From assembly GCF_000152905.1 (NCBI RefSeq), contig NZ_CH672420.1, forward strand, positions 1 through 64,000: a stretch of 64,000 nucleotides of DNA, written 5' to 3'. The position numbers were made by a program, and so were the translations under genes. Positions 17,282 to 24,092 of the stretch are shown in pieces. The notes beneath the pieces are model-generated. The model worked only from the letters and a program-made list of their open reading frames with translations. It did not search any database and was not told the origin of the DNA. How positions within the stretch are numbered: position 1 is the first letter of the stretch; the number at the start of each line of letters is the position of its first letter. Origin of the DNA: Nitrobacter sp. Nb-311A. GTDB taxonomy: Bacteria; Pseudomonadota; Alphaproteobacteria; Rhizobiales; Xanthobacteraceae.

Positions 17282-18667
17282 TCAGAACCGCGCGGTCGGT
17301 CCGATCGAGACTGAGAAGTTGTCGGTCGTGTAGTTCGGCAGCGACGAGTCGATCTTGGTGTACAGGATCTGAGTCCGCAGGCCGACGTTCCGGTACACTT
17401 GAGCATCGAAGATCGCGCCGTACCGTTGCTCCCTATCGTTCCGCACCTGAAAAGGATCGACGATCGGATTGGGCGCATCAAAATTGGCCCAGCTAAAGCC
17501 AATCGTCGGCGCGATCACGAATCGGTGCGGCGTGCCGAACACCGGCAAGATGAACCCATACGGGAAAGCCATGTCGATGGAATAGCGCTTGTAGGAATAA
17601 TAATCGAAGATAGCACGATTTTGCTCGAATCCGGCGCGCGCCGTCCAGTGCAGCGGCCCGAAGCGTAAATCCGAGGTCACCACCGCCGATAGCAGGTCTC
17701 CGGTCTGTTGGCCGGCCGTCGGAAAGTTGGACGAGTTCGAAAAATCGCGGTGCCGCTGCTCAACGAACGCTTCCAGAATACCGCGATCGCCGAGCGCCGT
17801 GCGCGCGGACACGCCGCCGCCGCCGGCCGAAAAGTAAGTGGCGTCCCCAAGCCACGCCTGGTCGCCGATGCCGTAAAGTTTGAACGATGCGTTCTGTCCA
17901 ATAGCAATGCGCGGGCCGACCACGAGCTCGACCAGGCCAAGGTTGAACTGATTGAGTCTGTATTGGCGCGAATTGACGCCCAGGAAACTAGCTTCGATGG
18001 CGTCCCCCCGCGTGCCGATCTTATAGGCATAGTTGGCGGTAAGTGTCTGGAACATATTCCAGTCTGGATTCTTGCCGTACGCACTGTTGAGAATCGCGTC
18101 CTGACCGAGCGCGCGCACCATGAGGCTTGAGGGACCGAGGTTGGCGTTGGTCTGATAGCGCAGGCCGGCGGTGGTAAATACGCTGAACTCGTACCGCGCA
18201 AGCCGGCGATCGATCTCGGTCAGATAGGCGCGGACCTGAGCGCGAATGTCGTCAGGGGCGTCAGCCGCCTTGATCGCTTCCTGAAAATAGCTGCGTGCCA
18301 GTTCGTATGAGCCGAGCTTGAAATACAGCACGCCCAGTTCGAGTTTGACCCGCGGCAAATTGGGATTGAAGAACAGCATCCGTTCAAGGGCGCCGATAGC
18401 GGCTTCATAATCGCCGCGTTTGACGGCTTGCTCTGCGAACTTGAAACTGACCTCCAGGTCGGAGGGGTTTTTGTACATCTGCTGGAACAGCGCATCGTAA
18501 TCCTGCTGAACGGCGGAAGCCGCTGAAATAGGAGATGATGTCGTCGATTGCGCCGCGGCCCCCGAGCAACAAGCAGTCATCGTCAACAAGACGGACGCGA
18601 CTTTCGCGGTCTGAATAAATTTCACGCCACTACCCAAAACTAACTTCGATGCGAGGCTCCTTTCCAT
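17282..18667 (-). CDS. TPR plus outer-membrane beta-barrel protein, Slam-like
   Basis: A 461-residue outer-membrane protein. N-terminal signal peptide (VASVLLTMTACCSGAAAQ, near residues 23-40), then tetratricopeptide repeats (LFQQMYKNPSDLEVSFKFAE; GDYEAAIGALERMLFFNPN; RVKLELGVLYFKLGSYELAR, about 58-150), then a C-terminal region of alternating amphipathic strands from about residue 165 (FSVFTTAGLRYQTNANLGP) ending with the typical aromatic (GPTARF). TPR domain plus a barrel of about 300 residues opening with AGLRYQTNAN is the plan of surface lipoprotein assembly modulators (Slam, DUF560), which move TbpB-type proteins to the cell surface. That role is inferred, not shown. It neighbours a CHASE2 cyclase on the same strand. 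Confidence 0.75.
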   Translation of the reverse strand: MERSLASKLVLGSGVKFIQTAKVASVLLTMTACCSGAAAQSTTSSPISAASAVQQDYDALFQQMYKNPSDLEVSFKFAEQAVKRGDYEAAIGALERMLFFNPNLPRVKLELGVLYFKLGSYELARSYFQEAIKAADAPDDIRAQVRAYLTEIDRRLARYEFSVFTTAGLRYQTNANLGPSSLMVRALGQDAILNSAYGKNPDWNMFQTLTANYAYKIGTRGDAIEASFLGVNSRQYRLNQFNLGLVELVVGPRIAIGQNASFKLYGIGDQAWLGDATYFSAGGGGVSARTALGDRGILEAFVEQRHRDFSNSSNFPTAGQQTGDLLSAVVTSDLRFGPLHWTARAGFEQNRAIFDYYSYKRYSIDMAFPYGFILPVFGTPHRFVIAPTIGFSWANFDAPNPIVDPFQVRNDREQRYGAIFDAQVYRNVGLRTQILYTKIDSSLPNYTTDNFSVSIGPTARF

Positions 18668-18971
18668 CTCCGTGGAACTAAATATGGAGCAAATTCACAG
18701 CGTTATGACGGCCAGATTAGCGACAGGCTCTCCGATTGGAACAACGATAGCCACACGTTGGCACGATTTTAGATCGGCGTCACCTTTTTACCACACATTG
18801 GTTCAGTAAAATCAATAACTTGGCGGAGGCAGCTCCAACCTGCGGCGAGAACGACCTGAGCTTCACCCAAGGATTGAGGCAGTCTGAGCTGAAGTCGCCT
18901 GATCCATGCTGAAAGTTGGGCCTTGCAAATCGCGTGACATCGGGACCCCGCAGTTCCTATAAGGAGGCCGT
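18668..18971. other. Intergenic, no gene seen
   Basis: Upstream of the Slam-like gene (minus) and of tRNA-Arg (plus), so it should contain both promoters. No convincing ORF or repeat was found. Confidence 0.4.
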
Positions 18972-19048
18972 GCGCTCGTAGCTCAGCTGGATAGAGCATC
19001 GGATTTCGATTCCGAGGGCCGGGAGTTCGAATCTCTCCGAGCGCACCA
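18972..19048 (+). tRNA. tRNA-Arg (anticodon TCG)
   Basis: A 77-nt gene with encoded CCA. Acceptor GCGCTCG pairs with CGAGCGC, D-arm GCTCAGCTGGATAGAGC, anticodon stem TCGGA/TCCGA enclosing TTTCGAT (anticodon TCG), T-arm GGAGTTCGAATCTCT. It marks the left border of a gene-poor accessory stretch, but no integrase is adjacent. Confidence 0.96.
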
Positions 19049-19281
19049 CTTAACTCCGAGTAAAATAAACACTTTCCGGATCTTGGTTTGCATCATCGCG
19101 ATCGTTCGCGCGCACGCTGCCAGCATCTCTTCTCTGTTGGCTCGAGGTTCGCTGAGCCCTCCCCCTCCCACGCTGAGGCTAAGGAATCATCCTCACACGG
19201 AGCGCTTTCGCGCGGGTGTGATCCAGATTACGGTCCGCTGATTCTGAGGACGTTATCCGGCTTTCATGAAGAGAATTGCCG

Positions 19282-19416
19282 ATGCGAAAAACGTTGATTG
19301 CTGCGGCCCTGTTCGGGTTCACTGCTTGGGCGATCGTCACGTTTGCTATGATGGTAGCGAAGTGGACCAGCCAAGTGGGGAGTGAGTCTGGATCCAACGT
19401 CACCAGCCATAGGTGA
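19282..19416 (+). CDS. Possible 44-residue membrane or secreted micro-protein
   Basis: Starts MRKTLIAAALFGFTAWAIVT, a basic N-terminus followed by a hydrophobic stretch of about 22 residues, then a short polar tail rich in Ser and Gly. This could be a single membrane span or an uncleaved signal. GAAGAGAA lies about 12 bases upstream of the ATG and could serve as ribosome-binding site. No family recognised; the short length keeps confidence low. Confidence 0.4.
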   Translation: MRKTLIAAALFGFTAWAIVTFAMMVAKWTSQVGSESGSNVTSHR

Positions 19417-19687
19417 CGCCAACGATCGGCAATCTGATTCTAAGCGTCCGGCTTACCCGAGAGACCGTATGGTGCTCTATTAAGAGCGCGTTCTCACGTC
19501 GCAAATAGAAACCTCACGAGAGTTACAAGCGACGGCGCGCGGCCGACAGCCGCGCGCGAGCCATAGCTCATCCCAAATTCAATGCCCGGCCCCATGCCAG
19601 CATGACGGGCCTGCCATGCTCGGCGATCGGGAGCGAACCACGGCTGCAGGTGTATGTTCAGCAGGAGGGCGGACACACACATGGAGC

Positions 19688-19852
19688 GTGACGTTGGAAC
19701 AACACAAGGATGATGCCCGAACCAAGGCAAGTCGAACTGATCGGAAACGTAGGGAAATAACGCCGCTCGAAAAATACGTGATGGCGGTTGTCGTGCTTAG
19801 TGTCCTCGTTCCGATGGTGGCGTTATACTTTCTGCCACTCGCGTCCGGATAG
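19688..19852 (+). CDS. Possible small tail-anchored protein
   Basis: The frame from a GTG at 19688 encodes 54 residues: a very polar, Lys/Arg-rich first half (EQHKDDARTKASRTDRKRR) and a C-terminal membrane span (VMAVVVLSVLVPMVALYFLP). The pattern is that of a small tail-anchored protein. The start is uncertain because the nearest ribosome-binding-like bases are too close; the frame is open back to 19616. No family recognised. Confidence 0.4.
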   Translation: MTLEQHKDDARTKASRTDRKRREITPLEKYVMAVVVLSVLVPMVALYFLPLASG

Positions 19853-19960
19853 AAAAGCCCCGTCGAAACGGAGCGGGCGGGCTGCTGCTCCGAAGGTAGC
19901 CAACTCGACCTTTCCCTAAAATCATTTCTCGCTGCTCGTGGCGTATCGAAACGTCACATA

Positions 19961-20037
19961 CGAGATCTCGGTCACAAGCTGCCCGATCTCCTGCATCCTT
20001 GCATGGAAGCAGGAGATGCCGACTGTACGAGATCTCG
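19961..20037. repeat. Palindromic direct repeats flanking a hairpin
   Basis: The 12-base string TACGAGATCTCG occurs at 19959-19970 and again at 20026-20037; CGAGATCTCG is itself a perfect palindrome. Between them ATCTCCTGC (19986-19994) pairs perfectly with GCAGGAGAT (20009-20017). The symmetrical layout could be a regulator-binding region or the footprint of a small mobile element. Confidence 0.5.
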
Positions 20038-20519
20038 AATAAAACATGCCTCGTTACGCAATAGGTAACAGGCCATTCCTGCTGTGAAAAGGGAACCGAC
20101 CTATCCGGGTCAGAACGTCAACCCAAGCAGTTCACTTGCAGCACCGATCGGCGGAACCCTCCCAAGCGGGTCGCTGTTGGCAAAGAGTGAGAGAACCCGT
20201 TTACACCGTCGGACATTCCACTCGAACCATTTCACAAGTTTACCCGAGCCTTGATTGCTGCGGAAATTCGTACTGTGGTTGACACCCTCTGCGGAACACC
20301 GAGGAGCGGTCATTGGCTATCCTGACTAAACCTTCCACCCGGTAGAAGATTTTCCGCGCGCTCCTTGCAAACAGGTCATTAAGCGGCGTGGACATCTAGA
20401 CCATTGGGCCATTAGGCTCCGTAAATGAACTCGAGCATGGAAATCCGGCTTTCGGCGCCGCCAGAGCGGAGGGCAAGGTTCCCTTATTATTTCTTTGCCG
20501 GTTCGAGGAGGAGAGGCTC

Positions 20520-22076
20520 ATGCTTCTGTTGAAGGCGCCGCATGCGCGATCGCTCGGGCATGACATTTTCGCATCCGTCGTGGTTTTCCTTGTGGCGCTG
20601 CCGCTGTCGATGGGCATAGCGATCGCCTCCGGGGTGCCGATGGAAAAGGCGGCCTCCGTGGGCTTGGTGACGGCGATCATTGGCGGCCTTGTCGTCGGAC
20701 CGCTCTCGGGCAGTCCCTTGCAGGTGAGCGGCCCCGCCGCGGGCCTCACGGTAATGGTCGTCGATTTCATTCAGAAATATGGCTTCGAGACGCTTGGGAT
20801 CATCGTGACGATCGGCGGACTCGTTCAGATTGTCGCGGGGCTCTTTCGGCTGGGTCCCGTATTCCGCGCCGTGTCGCCGTCGCTCATTCAGGGAATGCTC
20901 GCGGGCATCGGCGTGCTGATCTTCGCCTCGCAGTTTCACGTCATGGTCGACGACATCCCGCCCGGCACGGGTAGGGAGTTTGGCGGCGTCATCAATCTGT
21001 GGCTCATTCCGAAAGCAGTTTTCAAAGGCATCACCGAACCAGCGCATCGGCCCGCGGCCGTCATCGGTCTCCTGACGATCACGATCCTCTTCCTATGGGC
21101 GGCCCTCGCCCCAAAAGCGCTAAAGCTCGTGCCGGCCGCGCTGCTCGGCGTCGTCGCCGCCACGGCGGCGGCATCCTCATTCGATCTCGACGTGAGGTGC
21201 GTGCCTGTGCCGGAGCGTCTGCTCGACGCGGCGCGCGCGCCACGCCTTGCCGATCTTGACGCACTGCGCGACATCGGCGTGTGGTTCGCCGGTCTGTCCC
21301 TCGCCTTCGTCGCCAGCGCGGAATCCCTGCTTACCGCCACGGCCGCGGACTCCCTCCAGCGCCACGCAGAGCGCACGGGTTACAACCGCGAACTTATCGC
21401 GCAGGGAACTGGCAACATCCTGTGCGGTCTCCTGAACGTCCTGCCGATCACCGGCGTGATCGTGCGCACCTCCGCCAATATCATGGCGGGCGCGCGCACA
21501 CGCCTCTCGAGTTTTCTGCATGGCGCCTGGATGCTGCTCTTCGTGCTGCTGTTGCCGCAACTCCTCAGCATGATTCCCATCGCCGCTCTCGCCGCCATCC
21601 TCGTCTACACCGGGGTGAAGCTCATAAAAGTGGATTTCGCCAAAAACCTCTGGCGGCAGGATCGTATCGAAGTCCTCGTCTTCGGCGTCACCTTCGCAGG
21701 CGTCATCGGATTTGATCTCCTCACAGGCATCTTGCTCGGCATCGGCGTGTCGCTGGCCAGGCTTGTTTACACTTTCACCCATCTCGCCATCAGGATCGAA
21801 AAGGATGACGATTCACGCTTCGTGCATATGTTCCTGGACGGCGCCGCGACGTTCATCCGCCTGCCGAGGTTCGCGAGTGCTTTGGAAGAGATTCCGCCAG
21901 GCTATCACGCGCATATCCATCTGGGCCGACTTACCTATATTGATCACGCTTGTCTGACGATGCTCATAGACTGGGGGAAGAATTTCGAAGCAGCGGGCGG
22001 TCGTCTCCATCTCGACCGGGACATATTGCACCGCCTCTTCGACGAACAGGCATCGCGCTCGGCGAATGCGACCTGA
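20520..22076 (+). CDS. SulP-family anion transporter with STAS domain (putative bicarbonate uptake)
   Basis: A 518-residue inner-membrane transporter of the SulP/SLC26 family. About ten to fourteen hydrophobic segments from residue 15 (DIFASVVVFLVALPLSMGIAIA) to 425, with the family hallmark GSPLQVSGPAAGLTVMV, then a C-terminal cytoplasmic STAS domain (HIHLGRLTYIDHACLTMLIDW). ATG at 20520 follows a strong GGAGGAGAG. SulP proteins carry sulfate, bicarbonate or other anions; the beta-carbonic anhydrase gene 360 bases downstream on the same strand favours bicarbonate (BicA-like), but this is inference. A decayed SRAP gene lies between the two. Confidence 0.9.
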   Translation: MLLLKAPHARSLGHDIFASVVVFLVALPLSMGIAIASGVPMEKAASVGLVTAIIGGLVVGPLSGSPLQVSGPAAGLTVMVVDFIQKYGFETLGIIVTIGGLVQIVAGLFRLGPVFRAVSPSLIQGMLAGIGVLIFASQFHVMVDDIPPGTGREFGGVINLWLIPKAVFKGITEPAHRPAAVIGLLTITILFLWAALAPKALKLVPAALLGVVAATAAASSFDLDVRCVPVPERLLDAARAPRLADLDALRDIGVWFAGLSLAFVASAESLLTATAADSLQRHAERTGYNRELIAQGTGNILCGLLNVLPITGVIVRTSANIMAGARTRLSSFLHGAWMLLFVLLLPQLLSMIPIAALAAILVYTGVKLIKVDFAKNLWRQDRIEVLVFGVTFAGVIGFDLLTGILLGIGVSLARLVYTFTHLAIRIEKDDDSRFVHMFLDGAATFIRLPRFASALEEIPPGYHAHIHLGRLTYIDHACLTMLIDWGKNFEAAGGRLHLDRDILHRLFDEQASRSANAT

Positions 22077-22143
22077 GCGTGGTGCGCTTTCCGATGCAGT
22101 GCGCCACGCTTTCGGCCGGTGGTGCGGCCCTGGCCCGGTAGGA

Positions 22144-22290
22144 ATGTGCAATCTCTATTCGATGACGAAGAACATCGACGCGATCGTCGACTATCCGGGG
22201 CGATCAATACCAGGTCGGCAATCTGCCATCCCTGCCCGGCATCTGATTACCCTGCCCCGATCGTGCGTAATGCGGTCGGCGCTAGACTAG
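22144..22290 (+). pseudogene. Decayed SRAP (SOS response-associated peptidase, YedK/HMCES) gene
   Basis: The start MCNLYSMTKNIDAI is the hallmark N-terminus of SRAP proteins, including the catalytic Cys2 that links to abasic sites. The following frame is lost, but other frames still read VGNLPSLPGI (about 22212-22241) and DYPAPIVRNAVGAR (about 22245-22287), the next conserved SRAP segments in the right order. Deletions between these blocks and at least one frame change are therefore present, and the remaining two thirds of the gene are absent. This is a short non-functional relic between the SulP and carbonic anhydrase genes. The family repairs abasic sites in single-stranded DNA. Confidence 0.8.
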
Positions 22291-22439
22291 TATTGTGAAC
22301 GACGTATAATAGGTGGACTGCTCCGGATGGTCAGCGCAACAATGGCATTTGTTTTTTTAAATTTTCGCCAAGGCGCGGTTACTCGTGAAAACCATATCGC
22401 GATCCTTGTTTTGTCCGGTGCCGCTTTTCCCGGTGCGAC

Positions 22440-23090
22440 ATGAGCGCTTTCCCACAACGCCTGATCGACGGCTATCGCGCCTTCACCACACAACGGCTAC
22501 CGATCGAGCAATCACGCTATCGCGCGCTGTCCGAACGCGGGCAGTCGCCTGAAACGATGGTGGTCGGCTGCTGCGATTCGCGCGTTTCCCCGGAGGTGAT
22601 TTTCGATGCCAGGCCCGGCGAACTGTTCGTCGTGCGCAACATCGCCAACCTGGTGCCGGTCTATCAGCCCGACGCCAGCGCTCATGGTATCTCGGCCGCG
22701 CTGGAATTTGGGGTGGAAGTCCTCAAGGTGAAGCACATCGTGATTCTCGGTCACGCGCAATGCAGCGGCATCAGCGCCATCATCAACAAGGCTGCGCCGC
22801 TATCGTCCGGCGATTTCATCGGCCGGTGGATGGCGATGGTCATCAAGCCCGGCGAGGTCATCGAGCAGCGCGAAGGGGAGACGAGGAAAGAATTCGCTAC
22901 TCGCATCGAAAAGACGGCGGTGTTCCGCAGCATCGAGAACCTGATGACCTTTCCGTTCGTGCAGAGATCCGTCGAGAGCGGGCATCTTCGCCTGCATGGC
23001 GCCTATTTTGGCATCGCCGAGGGTTCGCTCTATGCGCTCGATCGGGAGAGCAAGGAGTTCCGCAGAGTCGAGGGCAACAGCCTCGTCTGA
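22440..23090 (+). CDS. Beta-class carbonic anhydrase
   Basis: A 216-residue zinc enzyme interconverting carbon dioxide and bicarbonate. Zinc ligands are Cys44 in CCDSR (with the Asp46-Arg48 dyad), His105 and Cys108 in GHAQCSG. The N-terminal helix and the C-terminal strand (VESGHLRLHGAYFGIAEGSLYAL) match the family, and length is normal. ATG at 22440; no strong ribosome-binding site. Same direction as the SulP gene upstream; together they would supply inorganic carbon for carboxylases such as PccA and AccC, or for carbon fixation if the organism is autotrophic. Confidence 0.95.
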   Translation: MSAFPQRLIDGYRAFTTQRLPIEQSRYRALSERGQSPETMVVGCCDSRVSPEVIFDARPGELFVVRNIANLVPVYQPDASAHGISAALEFGVEVLKVKHIVILGHAQCSGISAIINKAAPLSSGDFIGRWMAMVIKPGEVIEQREGETRKEFATRIEKTAVFRSIENLMTFPFVQRSVESGHLRLHGAYFGIAEGSLYALDRESKEFRRVEGNSLV

Positions 23091-23477
23091 CTGGTTTCGG
23101 GGCCCTCGAGCATCGAGCGCGTCGGTCCAATGCTGGACATTGCCGATTATCGTCAGTTTCCGCTCGCAGCGCCGCTGTTTCCGCGCCGGCATCCGGCGAC
23201 GAATGCCTGCCGATCCAGGGCCATTGCCGCCGCGCGGCTCCAGCTACTTTAACGGTGATGGTACGCCCGCGGATGGCGACGCTTTGCTCTTGCGGGTGCG
23301 ATTATGCGTCGCGCAGGCTGGAGCGCGGCGCAGGCTGGCGTAGTTGGCACACAGTGACCGTGACACCACCCAACTAATAGGAGGTCGGTCCGAGCGTTGC
23401 CGCATTGACGCGCTCGCGTCCTCTTTGACATAATGACACCGGGACAAGATAAAATTTGCGGCTGCGAGCGGATCACC
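23091..23477. other. Intergenic with probable promoter
   Basis: No gene recognised. Contains a sigma70-like promoter at 23425-23453 for the downstream GrlR-like gene. Confidence 0.5.
23425..23453 (+). promoter_or_regulatory. Probable sigma70 promoter of GrlR-like gene
   Basis: TTGACA at 23425-23430, a 17-base spacer and GATAAA at 23448-23453, 25 bases upstream of the start codon at 23478. Confidence 0.5.
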
Positions 23478-23828
23478 ATGAAAAATGGGTTGTATTCGGT
23501 TCATATCGCCTTGCTTGACGGGCGTGTGGGCAAGGGCAGTGGCGTAGTGATGTTCCGCAATGGCAAAATTCTCGGCGGCGACGCCTATCTATTCTACACG
23601 GGCAGCTATTTCACAAAAGAGGATGGTACGTTCAGGGGTGAAGTTCTGGTTCAACGCCATACGCCAAGTCGTGACGTGAACCTGCTGTTTGGCAATTCGG
23701 AGTCGGTGGGAATCGGTGTTACCGGGACATTCACGGATACGACCGGCACGATGAACGGCACGGCGCTTGTCGGAAAGGCGAGTCAGATTTTCGAGGCCAC
23801 GCTGCGAAAGCTGGCGGAAACGGATTGA
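23478..23828 (+). CDS. GrlR-like regulatory protein
   Basis: A 116-residue protein starting MKNGLYSVHIALLDGRVGKG, matching the GrlR family (lipocalin-like barrel), then GVVMFRNGKILGGDAYLFYTGSY and VTGTFTDTTGTMNGTALVGKA. In enteropathogenic E. coli GrlR binds and inhibits the type III secretion activator GrlA; relatives in rhizobia and kin have unknown targets. Starts 15 codons earlier in the same frame are possible but lack the family N-terminus. No type III secretion or GrlA-like gene is in the window, so the role here is open. It stands alone, with a probable promoter directly upstream. Confidence 0.7.
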   Translation: MKNGLYSVHIALLDGRVGKGSGVVMFRNGKILGGDAYLFYTGSYFTKEDGTFRGEVLVQRHTPSRDVNLLFGNSESVGIGVTGTFTDTTGTMNGTALVGKASQIFEATLRKLAETD

Positions 23829-23990
23829 CCGCTATCCTTCCCACCGTTTGCGAGGGCGTCGGGCCCCGGCAATCCAATTCCCTGGAAACTCTCGGCCTGG
23901 TGTAACGCTCAGGTTCCAACTTTTCCCGAACTCACGATGCTGGAATGAACCGGACGTTTTGTTCCGAGGTAATCGCCAGCAGGCGATCCA

Positions 23991-24086
23991 GAGTCTGTTT
24001 CAACCTGCGTTGAACCAGACTCGTCGCTTATCTTTTTATTTGACCATGATCTTTTCCGAAAACCGGTTTCCACTTTTCGGGATCAT
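23991..24086 (-). repeat. Bipartite palindromic repeat, copy 3 (divergent core)
   Basis: Read on the minus strand: a 41-bp palindrome (24086-24046) starting ATGATCCCGAAAAGTGGAAA and ending GGAAAAGATCAT, linker GGTCAAATAAAAAGATAA, then a 13-bp hairpin (24010-24022 with 23991-24003, one G-T pair). The order and the GTCAAA/AAAGAT linker match the other copies, although the core differs in its outer arms. It sits seven bases after the sensor kinase stop (24093) and may terminate it. Confidence 0.75.
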
Positions 24087-24092
24087 GCTCTG

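Larger units (their letters stand above)
19049..20519. other. Gene-poor accessory stretch after tRNA-Arg
   Basis: About 1.5 kb with only two weak small ORFs (19282-19416 and 19688-19852) and a palindromic direct-repeat structure (19961-20037). The ORF on the minus strand at 20110-20313 lacks a ribosome-binding site or recognisable features. Composition is less GC-rich than the flanks. No transposase or att repeat was recognised. Confidence 0.5.

Noticed and set aside
20110-20313. 67-codon minus-strand ORF in the accessory stretch
   Set aside because: No ribosome-binding site, no domain, unusual amino-acid mix; probably chance.
18972-24090. tRNA-Arg as attachment site of a second genomic island
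   Set aside because: No integrase and no duplicated tRNA 3' end could be found in the stretch, so only an accessory character is claimed.
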